A DNA stretch of 8,125 nt from Devosia sp. (GTDB taxonomy: Bacteria; Pseudomonadota; Alphaproteobacteria; Rhizobiales; Devosiaceae): positions 1 to 8,125 of the forward strand of contig JANXSI010000199.1 in the NCBI GenBank assembly GCA_025352765.1, written 5' to 3'. A program made the translations under genes and the position numbers. Shown here piece after piece: positions 1 through 6,458 of the stretch (position 1 is its first letter; every line of letters starts with the position of its first letter). Below the pieces are notes generated by a model, which was given only the letters and a program-made list of their open reading frames with translations, was not told where the DNA came from and made no database searches.

Positions 1-974
1 GGCGCCGGATCGGTCAGATCGTCGGCCGGCACGTAAATCGCCTGCACGGACGTGATCGAGCCCTTGTTGGTGGTGGTGATGCGCTCCTGCAGCGCGCCCA
101 TGTCGGTCGCCAGCGTCGGCTGATAGCCCACGGCCGACGGGATACGACCGAGCAGAGCCGACATTTCGGCACCCGCCTGGGTGAAGCGGAAGATGTTGTC
201 GACGAAGAACAGCACGTCCTGGCCCTGGTCGCGGAAGTGCTCGGCGACGGTGAGGCCCGAGAGCGCGACGCGGGCGCGGGCGCCCGGCGGCTCGTTCATC
301 TGGCCGAACACCAGGGCGCACTTCGAACCGGCGGTCGAGCCGTTGTTCTCGTGCGGGTCCTTGTTGACGCCCGATTCGATCATTTCGTGGTAGAGGTCGT
401 TGCCCTCGCGGGTGCGCTCGCCGACGCCGGCGAACACCGAATAACCACCGTGCGCCTTGGCGACGTTGTTGATCAGTTCCTGGATCAGCACGGTCTTGCC
501 CACGCCCGCGCCGCCGAACAGGCCAATCTTGCCGCCGCGCGCATAGGGGGCGATGAGGTCGACGACCTTGATGCCGGTGACGAGGATCTGGGCTTCCGAC
601 GCCTGCTCGACAAAGCTCGGCGCTTCCTGGTGGATGGCGCGACGGCTGGGCGTATTGACCGGGCCGGATTCATCGATCGGCTCGCCGATGACGTTCATGA
701 TGCGGCCGAGCGTCTCTTCGCCCACCGGCACCGAGATCGGCGCGCCGGTGTCGGTGACTTCGGCACCGCGGACGAGGCCCTCGGTGGTGTCCATCGAGAT
801 GGTCCGCACGGCATTCTCGCCCAGGTGCTGCGCGACTTCCAGCACCAGCCGGTTGCCGTTGTTGAGCGTCTCGAGCGCGTTCAGGATCGCCGGCAGTTCG
901 CCGTCGAACGTCACGTCCACCACGGCGCCAATGACCTGGCTGATCCGGCCGATCGACTTGCCTGCTTCTGCCAT
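1..974 (-). CDS. atpD: ATP synthase F1 subunit beta (partial, C-terminus beyond the window)
   Basis: Catalytic beta subunit of the F1Fo ATP synthase, which makes or hydrolyses ATP at the alpha/beta interfaces of the F1 head on the cytoplasmic side of the membrane. The visible 324 residues start MAEAGKSIGRISQVIGAVVD. They carry the N-terminal beta-barrel, the Walker A P-loop GGAGVGKT at residues 154-161 (Lys160), the catalytic-glutamate motif GVGERTREG, and the Walker B-type strand LFFVDNIFRFTQAG. The sequence leaves the window at IYVPADDLTDPA, so roughly the last third of a usual 470-480 residue protein is missing. The ATG start has a strong Shine-Dalgarno (AAGGAAGGG, 982-990) seven bases upstream. 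It lies 47 bp after atpG and is the last atp gene seen; atpC would be expected next, outside the window. Identification is firm. Confidence 0.98.
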   Translation of the reverse strand, partial: MAEAGKSIGRISQVIGAVVDVTFDGELPAILNALETLNNGNRLVLEVAQHLGENAVRTISMDTTEGLVRGAEVTDTGAPISVPVGEETLGRIMNVIGEPIDESGPVNTPSRRAIHQEAPSFVEQASEAQILVTGIKVVDLIAPYARGGKIGLFGGAGVGKTVLIQELINNVAKAHGGYSVFAGVGERTREGNDLYHEMIESGVNKDPHENNGSTAGSKCALVFGQMNEPPGARARVALSGLTVAEHFRDQGQDVLFFVDNIFRFTQAGAEMSALLGRIPSAVGYQPTLATDMGALQERITTTNKGSITSVQAIYVPADDLTDPA

Positions 975-981
975 TTTGTAA

Positions 982-990
982 CCCTTCCTT
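982..990 (-). promoter_or_regulatory. Strong ribosome binding site of atpD
   Basis: The minus strand reads AAGGAAGGG seven bases before the atpD ATG. It is the best Shine-Dalgarno match in the cluster. This fits the need for three beta subunits against one gamma per enzyme from a shared transcript, although that link is inference. Confidence 0.7.
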
Positions 991-1021
991 CTCAAGGACC
1001 CATGAGGTCCCAAGCTTGATG

Positions 1022-1903
1022 TCAGAGCGCTTCCGCGCCCGAAATGATTTCGATGAGCTCTTTGGTGATCTGCGCCTGGCGCTGGCGGTTGTAGACGAGC
1101 GTCAGCTTCTTGATCATGTCGCCGGCATTGCGCGTGGCGTTGTCCATGGCGCTCATCTGCGCGCCGAAGAACGACGCATTGTTCTCGAGCAGGGCCCGGA
1201 ACAGCTGCACCGAAATGTTGCGCGGCAGGAGGTCCGTGAGGATCGCTTCCTCGTCGGGCTCGTATTCGTAGCTGACGCTCGAGGCGGCCTCGGCAGCCGG
1301 GGCCGCCTCGAACTTGGCCGGGATCAGCTGCAGCGCCGTCGGCACCTGCGAAATCACCGAGCGGAAGGTCGCAAAGAACAGCGTCGCGACGTCGAATTCG
1401 CCGTTGGCGTACATGCTCAGGATCTTGTCGCCCACCGACTGCGCATTGACGTAGCCGAGGGTGCGGACCTCGCGGAACGAGATCGTCTCGACGATCTTGT
1501 CGGCGAAGACGCGCTTCAGGATGTCATTGCCCTTGCGGCCGACGGTCAGAATCTTGACCGTCTTGCCTTCGGCGATGAGCTTTTGCGCCGTATCGCGCGC
1601 GAGCCGCGCGATCGAGGAGTTGAAGCCACCCGCAAGACCGCGCTCGCCGGTCGCGACGACCAGCAGGTGCACCTGGTCCTTGCCGGTTCCGCCCAAGAGC
1701 GACGGCGCATCGGCGCGGCCCGCATAGGCCGCCCCGAGAGAGGCAAGCACATTGGTCATCCGCTCGGCATAGGGCCGGGCGGCAATGGCGGCTTCCTGCG
1801 CGCGGCGCAGCTTCGCCGCTGCCACCATCTGCATGGCCTTGGTGATCTTCTGGGTCGATTTGACCGAGGCGATCCGGTTCTTGAGGTCCTTGAGCGAAGC
1901 CAT
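1022..1903 (-). CDS. atpG: ATP synthase F1 subunit gamma
   Basis: Central rotor shaft of F1, coupling Fo ring rotation to conformational change in the three beta subunits. The protein has 293 residues, normal for the family. The N-terminal helix MASLKDLKNRIASVKSTQKI followed by TKAMQMVAAAKLRRAQ (residues 21-36), and the C-terminal helix containing NATRNAGDMIKKL and ITKELIEIISGAEAL, are the family hallmarks. Together these termini form the coiled coil inside the alpha/beta hexamer. The middle contains the conserved TGERGLAGGFN segment (residues 86-95). An Ala-rich linker (about residues 199-209) leads into an acidic YEYEPDEEA stretch; I read this as normal lineage variation. The start is fixed by the conserved N-terminus. 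Its Shine-Dalgarno (GGAG) is about 12 bases upstream, a rather long spacing. The gene lies 33 bp after atpA and 47 bp before atpD. Confidence 0.98.
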   Translation of the reverse strand: MASLKDLKNRIASVKSTQKITKAMQMVAAAKLRRAQEAAIAARPYAERMTNVLASLGAAYAGRADAPSLLGGTGKDQVHLLVVATGERGLAGGFNSSIARLARDTAQKLIAEGKTVKILTVGRKGNDILKRVFADKIVETISFREVRTLGYVNAQSVGDKILSMYANGEFDVATLFFATFRSVISQVPTALQLIPAKFEAAPAAEAASSVSYEYEPDEEAILTDLLPRNISVQLFRALLENNASFFGAQMSAMDNATRNAGDMIKKLTLVYNRQRQAQITKELIEIISGAEAL

Positions 1904-1936
1904 AGGGCCGCGGTACTCCGGGTGTCTTTCGTCGTC

Positions 1937-3472
1937 TTAGACGGTAAAGGTCTTCTTGAACGCTTCGATCGCCGCCTTGAGCTTGGCGCGGAGGTCATCG
2001 CTCAGCGCCTTTTCCTTGGCGATGGTGGCGAGGAGATCCGCGTTCTTGCCGCGCAGCGCGCCGAGCAGACCGCGTTCGAACGGGCCCACCTGGTTGACCG
2101 GCAGGTCGTCGAGATAGCCTTGGCCGCCGGCAAAGATCACCGCGACTTCTTCTTCGGGTTTCAGCGGCGCGAACTGCGGCTGCTTCAGCAGTTCCGTAAG
2201 ACGCGCACCGCGGTTGAGCAGACGCTGCGTCGCGGCATCGAGATCGGAGCCGAACTGGGCGAAAGCCGCCATTTCGCGGTACTGGCTGAGCTCACCCTTG
2301 AGCGAGCCGGCCACCTGCTTCATCGCCTTGATCTGGGCGTTGCCGCCCACGCGGCTCACCGAGATACCGACGTTCACCGCCGGACGGATGCCCTGGAAGA
2401 ACAGGTTCGTTTCAAGGAAGATCTGGCCGTCGGTGATCGAGATCACGTTGGTCGGGATATAGGCCGACACGTCGTTGGCCTGCGTCTCGATGACGGGGAG
2501 CGCGGTGAGCGAGCCAAGACCATGGTCTTCGTTGAGCTTGGCGGCGCGCTCGAGCAGGCGCGAGTGGAGATAGAACACGTCGCCCGGATAGGCTTCGCGG
2601 CCCGGCGGACGACGCAGCAGCAGCGACATCTGACGGTAGGCGACGGCCTGCTTGGTGAGATCGTCATACGCGATCACGGCATGCATGCCGTTGTCGCGGA
2701 AGAACTCGCCGATGGCGCAGCCGGTGAACGGCGCGAGGAACTGCATGGCGGCCGCGTCCGACGCGGTCGCTGCGACGACGATCGAATATTCGAGCGCGCC
2801 GTTGTCTTCGAGCACCTTCACGAACTGCGCGACGGTCGAGCGCTTCTGCCCGATGGCGACGTAGATGCAATAGAGCTTTTCGCTCTCGGGCGCGTTGGCG
2901 GCGTGCGCCGCCTTCTGGTTGAGAAATGTATCGAGAATGACGGCGGTCTTGCCGGTCTGGCGATCGCCGATGATCAGCTCGCGCTGGCCACGGCCGATCG
3001 GGATCAGCGCATCGATCGCCTTGAGGCCGGTCGACATCGGCTCATGCACCGACTTGCGCGGCAGGATGCCCGGCGCCTTGACGTCGACGCGGCGACGCTC
3101 GGTGTACTCGATCGGGCCCTTGCCATCGATCGGATTGCCGAGGCCATCGACGACGCGGCCGAGCAGGCCCTTGCCGACGGGGGTGTCAACGATCGCGCCG
3201 GTGCGCTTGGCGGTGTCGCCTTCCTTGATGCCGCGGTCGTTGCCGAAGATCACGACGCCGACATTGTCGGATTCGAGATTGAGCGCCATGCCCTTGATGC
3301 CGCCCGGGAACTCGACGAGCTCACCGGCCTGCACATTGTCGAGCCCGTAGACGCGCGCGATACCATCGCCGACGCTGAGCACCTGGCCGACCTCGGAAAC
3401 CTCGGCCTCCTGGCCGAAATTCTTGATCTGGTCCTTGAGGATCGCAGAGATTTCCGCGGCTTTGATATCCAT
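1937..3472 (-). CDS. atpA: ATP synthase F1 subunit alpha
   Basis: Non-catalytic nucleotide-binding subunit that alternates with beta in the F1 hexamer and supplies the arginine finger to the catalytic site. The full-length protein has 511 residues, as expected. Visible motifs are the N-terminal delta-binding region (MDIKAAEISAILKDQIKNF), the P-loop GDRQTGKT at 169-176, the Walker B-like AVIAYDD around 265-271, and VSRVGG with the arginine finger at Arg374. The C-terminal helical domain ends KAAIEAFKKTFTV. The ATG overlaps the atpH stop codon by one base (TAATG). Its Shine-Dalgarno, GAGGT, lies within the last codons of atpH, so translation is probably coupled to that of the delta gene. Nothing is missing or broken. 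Confidence 0.99.
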   Translation of the reverse strand: MDIKAAEISAILKDQIKNFGQEAEVSEVGQVLSVGDGIARVYGLDNVQAGELVEFPGGIKGMALNLESDNVGVVIFGNDRGIKEGDTAKRTGAIVDTPVGKGLLGRVVDGLGNPIDGKGPIEYTERRRVDVKAPGILPRKSVHEPMSTGLKAIDALIPIGRGQRELIIGDRQTGKTAVILDTFLNQKAAHAANAPESEKLYCIYVAIGQKRSTVAQFVKVLEDNGALEYSIVVAATASDAAAMQFLAPFTGCAIGEFFRDNGMHAVIAYDDLTKQAVAYRQMSLLLRRPPGREAYPGDVFYLHSRLLERAAKLNEDHGLGSLTALPVIETQANDVSAYIPTNVISITDGQIFLETNLFFQGIRPAVNVGISVSRVGGNAQIKAMKQVAGSLKGELSQYREMAAFAQFGSDLDAATQRLLNRGARLTELLKQPQFAPLKPEEEVAVIFAGGQGYLDDLPVNQVGPFERGLLGALRGKNADLLATIAKEKALSDDLRAKLKAAIEAFKKTFTV

Positions 3473-4032
3473 TATCCGACCTCTTTCATGGCGATCTTCA
3501 TCGCAGAGAGCTTAGTTTTGAGGGAGCTGTCGATCATCTGCGAGCCGACCTTGACCACAAGGCCACCGATCAGGGAGGGATCGACATGTTGCGTGAGCGT
3601 GACGGTCTTGCCGATCTTTGCCTTGAGCGTATCGGCAAGATCGGAGACCTGGGCGCTCGTGAGCGGCGTCGCCGAAGTGACGTCGGCCTGAACTTCGCCG
3701 CGCTCGCCGGCAGCCAGCGCCTGGAACGCGGTAATGATGGCGGGCAGCGCGAACAGCCGACCGTTGCGGGCAACGACCTTGACCAGATTGCCGACCGTCT
3801 TGTCGAGATTAGCCTTTGCAAGGATCGCGTCGGCAGCGACCGATTTCTCGTCCGCACTGATCACCGGCGAGCGGAGGAAGCGGCGGAAATCCGCGCTCTC
3901 CCCGCTCAGCGTCTGCAGTTCGACAAGGCCTGCTTCGACGGCACCGAGCGAGCCTTCGGATTTGGCGAGATCGAACAACGCCGCCGCATAAGGCCGCGCG
4001 ATCTGGGTCAGCACCGAATTTTGCTCTGCCAA
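3472..4032 (-). CDS. atpH: ATP synthase F1 subunit delta (OSCP), probable TTG start
   Basis: Peripheral-stalk subunit that ties the top of the F1 head (alpha N-termini) to the Fo b subunits. With the TTG start the protein has 186 residues, the usual family length. It begins (M)AEQNSVLTQIARPYAAALFD, matching the usual delta N-terminus with its ARPYA motif, and ends with the family signature region DPSLIGGLVVKVGSQMID followed by SSLKTKLSAMKIAMKEVG. The reading frame stays open upstream to an ATG at 4171-4173, giving 233 residues. The extra 47 residues look unlike delta subunits, and that ATG lies upstream of the candidate promoter's transcription start. The TTG has an AGGGAAG Shine-Dalgarno six bases upstream (4039-4045). 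No ATG or GTG fits better near the conserved N-terminus. The stop codon overlaps the atpA start. Function is certain; the start is likely but inferred. Confidence 0.96.
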   Translation of the reverse strand: MAEQNSVLTQIARPYAAALFDLAKSEGSLGAVEAGLVELQTLSGESADFRRFLRSPVISADEKSVAADAILAKANLDKTVGNLVKVVARNGRLFALPAIITAFQALAAGERGEVQADVTSATPLTSAQVSDLADTLKAKIGKTVTLTQHVDPSLIGGLVVKVGSQMIDSSLKTKLSAMKIAMKEVG

Positions 4033-4038
4033 GCCGTT

Positions 4039-4045
4039 CTTCCCT
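4039..4045 (-). promoter_or_regulatory. Ribosome binding site supporting the TTG start of atpH
   Basis: The minus strand reads AGGGAAG, then six bases (AACGGC), then TTG GCA GAG CAA. The spacing is suitable for initiation at the TTG and coincides with the conserved N-terminus of delta subunits. It is the main reason for choosing the 186-residue protein over the 233-residue alternative. Confidence 0.6.
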
Positions 4046-4061
4046 GTCGCTGGTCGCGTCC

Positions 4062-4081
4062 AAAACCCGTTGTGAAACGGG
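4062..4081 (-). promoter_or_regulatory. Hairpin with short T tract in the atpH leader (attenuator-like)
   Basis: On the minus strand CCCGTT-TCAC-AACGGG forms a perfect 6-bp stem with a four-base loop (arms 4076-4081 and 4066-4071). A further G-T wobble is possible at the base (4082 with 4065), which would use the first T of the tract. Four T residues follow directly (4065-4062). It would lie in the 5' leader of the atp mRNA, 33 bases before the TTG start. The shape resembles a weak intrinsic terminator, but the T tract is short. It could be an attenuator, an mRNA-stabilising 5' structure, or chance. The fold is seen in the sequence; the function is inferred. Confidence 0.4.
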
Positions 4082-4140
4082 CATTCCCCGACGCTTACGA
4101 ATATGCGGAGGCGGCCACCGGCCCCCGAAACCGCGCCCCC

Positions 4141-4169
4141 TCTAACATGGCGACTTGAGGGTGCGCAAG
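4141..4169 (-). promoter_or_regulatory. Candidate housekeeping-sigma promoter of the atpHAGD operon
   Basis: The minus strand reads CTTGCG (4169-4164), a 17-base spacer, then GTTAGA (4146-4141). This resembles the alphaproteobacterial RpoD pattern, with a CTTG-type -35 and a weak A/T-containing -10. Transcription would start near 4134, giving a leader of about 100 bases before the atpH TTG. The site lies in the only sizeable spacer upstream of atpH, where a promoter is expected. The match is by eye and the -10 is imperfect. Confidence 0.4.
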
Positions 4170-4202
4170 GCACGGAGGCCGGGGCTTTTTGAGGAACATT
4201 GT

Positions 4203-4222
4203 CGCGGGGGCCGGACCCCGCG
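4203..4222 (-). terminator. GC-rich hairpin just after priA, possible terminator
   Basis: The 7-bp arms CGCGGGG and CCCCGCG (4203-4209 and 4216-4222) enclose a six-base loop. The hairpin begins six bases beyond the priA stop codon. Its position suits transcription termination or 3'-end protection of the priA message. The bases following on the minus strand (ACAATGTTCC) are not a T tract, so it is not a canonical intrinsic terminator and some read-through into atpH is possible. Confidence 0.35.
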
Positions 4223-4227
4223 CAGAC

Positions 4228-6396
4228 TCAGTAAAAGCTCATCGGGTCGATATCGACCTGGATGCGGAGGTTCCCCTTGGGGCGTTCGGCCGAACCGAGC
4301 CAGAATCGGACGTAGCCGGAGAGGTCGAAATCCTTGGGACTCTGGGCGAGGAGCCGCACCCGGTGGCGGCCGCGCACCATGGCAACGGGGGCATCGGCGG
4401 GGCCGAACAGTTTCAGGCCCTCGGCCTGTGGCGCGGCGCTCAGGAGCCGCCGGGCAAAGCCGGTCGCCTCGTCGTGCTCGCTGGCCGAAACGATCAGTGC
4501 CGCCAGCCGGCCGAAGGGCGGCAGCCCGCCCTCCTCGCGCACCACCAGTTCGTGGGCGTAGAAGGCCTCGCGGTCCTGCTTGACCATCGCCTGCATCACC
4601 GGATGGGTCGGGTGATAGGTCTGGAGGAACGCCCGACCGGATTTCGCGGCGCGCCCGGCGCGGCCGGTGACCTGCGTCAGGATCTGGAAGGTCTTTTCCG
4701 CCGCCCGCGGATCGCCATGGGCAAGGCCGAGATCGGCGTCGAGCACCCCCACCAGCGTCAGTTTCTCGAAATGATGGCCCTTGGCGACGAGCTGCGTGCC
4801 GATGATCAAATCGAACTCGCCGCGCTCGATCTCGTCGAAGCGATCCTTGAGCTGGGCGTTCGAGCCCATGTCGGAGCTCAGAATCACCAGCCGCGCATCG
4901 GGAAAGCGCGCCGCCGCTTCTTCCGCCACCCGCTCGATCCCCGGCCCGATCGGCACCAGCGAATCGAGCGTGCCGCAGGCGCTGCAGGCCGTCGGCCGCT
5001 TCTGTTCGTGACCGCAATGGTGGCACATCAGGATGCCGCGGAACCGGTGCTCGACCAGCCAGGCCGAGCAATCGGGGCACTGGTACTGGTGGCCGCAGGA
5101 TTTGCACAGCGTCAGCGGCGCATAGCCCCGGCGGTTGAGGAACAACAGCGCCTGCTCGCCGCGATCGAGGGTCTGGAAGATTTCGCGGGCGAGCCGCGGC
5201 GCGATCCACTGGCCCTTTTCCGGCGGCTCTTCGCGCATGTCGAGCGCGGTGATGTCGGGCATCGCCGCCGCCGAAAAGCGCGACGTCAGCATGACGTGCT
5301 TGTAGCGGCCCAGATTGGCGTTGTTGCGCGATTCGACCGACGGGGTGGCCGAGGAGAGGATCACCCGCGCCTCGGCGAATCGGGCCCGCACCACCGCCAT
5401 GTCGCGGGCGTGGTAGTTGACCCCGTCCGACTGCTTGAAGGCGCCGTCGTGCTCCTCGTCCATAACGATGAGCCCGAGGTCGTGGAACGGCAGGAACAGC
5501 GACGAGCGCGCCCCGACCAGCGCCCGCACCTCGCCATTGTTGATGGCCCGCCAGGTGCGGGCCCGCTGCGCCGGGGTCATGTCGGAATGCCAGCCGGCCG
5601 GGTTGGTCCCGAAGCGGCGGGCGAACCGGTCGAGGAAGGTGTGGGTGAGCGCGATCTCGGGCAGGATCACCATCGCCTGCCGCCCGGCCCGCAGCGTGTC
5701 TGCCACCGCCTCGAAGAACACCTCGGTCTTGCCGCCGCCGGTGACGCCATCGAGCAGCGCCACGCCATATTTGTGCGGGTCGAGTTCGCGGATCTGCCGC
5801 AGCGCCTCGGCCTGCTCCTCGCTCAGCGTCGGCGCCAGCTGGTCCGGGTCGGGCGGGAGCACCAGGGGCGGCGGCGCGACCTCGAGCCGCTCGAGCGCGC
5901 CGGACCGCTCGAGACCCTCGATCACCGATGCCGACACGCCGCTTTGCCCGATCAGCGCCGTCTTCGGCCAGGCAAGGCCATCGGCCACCGCGTCAAGGAC
6001 GCGGGCCCGCGCCGGCGTCATCCGGTCGGGAGGCTGCCCGGTCTTGCGGAACGCGACCACCTGCCGCTCGGGTTCGAGCGCTTCGGACGAGCGCAGCACC
6101 GAGCGGAGGACGAGACCGGGCGCCGCCAGCGTGTAGCGGCTGACCCACTCGACGGTCTTCAGCAGTTCCTCGCCGAGCGGCGGCACGTCATAGACATAGG
6201 AGATGTCCTTGAGCCGGTTGTGCGCGGTGTTGTCCTTGGGGACGCCCCAGACGACGCCCAGGGTCAGCCGGCCGACCAGCGGCACGGCGACGATGGAGCC
6301 GCGCACCACGCGCATGCCATAGGGCACGCGATAGGAGTACGGCCCCTCGACCGAGACGCTCACCATCACTGCAACGATGTCGGGAAGCTCATCCAT
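4228..6396 (-). CDS. priA: Primosomal protein N', replication restart helicase PriA
   Basis: Superfamily 2 3'-5' DNA helicase that recognises stalled or repaired forks and reloads the replicative helicase. The full-length protein has 722 residues. An N-terminal 3'-OH/DNA-binding domain (about 1-110) and a winged-helix region (about 120-175) precede the helicase core. Core motifs: P-loop GVTGGGKT (217-224; E. coli has Ser where the middle Gly is here), DEEH box (313-316), LSSATPS motif III (347-353), GTQLVAKGHHF motif V (533-543) and QVTGRAGRA motif VI (575-583). Inserted in the core are eight zinc-binding cysteines in four CxxC pairs (431/434, 440/443, 458/461, 471/474). The C-terminal domain contains GLPPFGRLAAL. 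An in-frame stop six codons upstream leaves the ATG as the obvious start. No strong Shine-Dalgarno is visible. It lies 62 bp after the reductase gene on the same strand. Confidence 0.98.
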   Translation of the reverse strand: MDELPDIVAVMVSVSVEGPYSYRVPYGMRVVRGSIVAVPLVGRLTLGVVWGVPKDNTAHNRLKDISYVYDVPPLGEELLKTVEWVSRYTLAAPGLVLRSVLRSSEALEPERQVVAFRKTGQPPDRMTPARARVLDAVADGLAWPKTALIGQSGVSASVIEGLERSGALERLEVAPPPLVLPPDPDQLAPTLSEEQAEALRQIRELDPHKYGVALLDGVTGGGKTEVFFEAVADTLRAGRQAMVILPEIALTHTFLDRFARRFGTNPAGWHSDMTPAQRARTWRAINNGEVRALVGARSSLFLPFHDLGLIVMDEEHDGAFKQSDGVNYHARDMAVVRARFAEARVILSSATPSVESRNNANLGRYKHVMLTSRFSAAAMPDITALDMREEPPEKGQWIAPRLAREIFQTLDRGEQALLFLNRRGYAPLTLCKSCGHQYQCPDCSAWLVEHRFRGILMCHHCGHEQKRPTACSACGTLDSLVPIGPGIERVAEEAAARFPDARLVILSSDMGSNAQLKDRFDEIERGEFDLIIGTQLVAKGHHFEKLTLVGVLDADLGLAHGDPRAAEKTFQILTQVTGRAGRAAKSGRAFLQTYHPTHPVMQAMVKQDREAFYAHELVVREEGGLPPFGRLAALIVSASEHDEATGFARRLLSAAPQAEGLKLFGPADAPVAMVRGRHRVRLLAQSPKDFDLSGYVRFWLGSAERPKGNLRIQVDIDPMSFY

Positions 6397-6399
6397 TCG

Positions 6400-6420
6400 T
6401 GCCCGCTTTGTTCACGGGCA
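6400..6420 (-). promoter_or_regulatory. Inverted repeat immediately before the priA start
   Basis: The minus strand reads TGCCCG, nine bases, then CGGGCA, ending four bases before the priA ATG. The 6-bp stem would cover the place where a ribosome binding site should be, and no good Shine-Dalgarno is seen there. It could dampen priA translation or be a protein-binding site. With no T tract after it, it is unlikely to be the reductase gene's terminator. Function is inferred. Confidence 0.3.
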
Positions 6421-6458
6421 ATGTAGGGAGCGCAAGCTGATTCTGCGACCGGCGGCCG

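Noticed and set aside
237..1019. A 260-codon open frame on the plus strand opposite atpD
   Set aside because: The minus strand encodes the conserved beta subunit, including its P-loop. The antisense product has the same shadow composition.
1016..3691. An 891-codon open frame on the plus strand opposite atpG, atpA and the end of atpH
   Set aside because: The opposite strand encodes three intact, highly conserved F1 subunits. Antisense frames of GC-rich genes with strong third-position bias often lack stops. The translation is low in complexity, rich in Arg, Asp, Leu and Ala, crosses gene boundaries and shows no domain motif.
4161..4190. GGCCGGGGCTTTTT on the plus strand as an intrinsic terminator
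   Set aside because: The 3' half looks right, but no complementary left arm lies at a sensible distance and no plus-strand gene ends here.
5881..5913. Three CTCGAG hexamers within 33 bp (5881, 5890, 5908) as a possible repeat or binding-site cluster
   Set aside because: They fall in the priA winged-helix region and are explained by neighbouring Leu-Glu or Glu-Arg codon pairs in GLERSGALERLEV with preferred GC-ending codons.
4189..6426. A 745-codon open frame on the plus strand opposite priA
   Set aside because: It mirrors the full length of an unmistakable PriA, with the same skewed Arg/His/Ala/Gly-rich composition and no recognisable motif. It is best explained as a codon-bias shadow.
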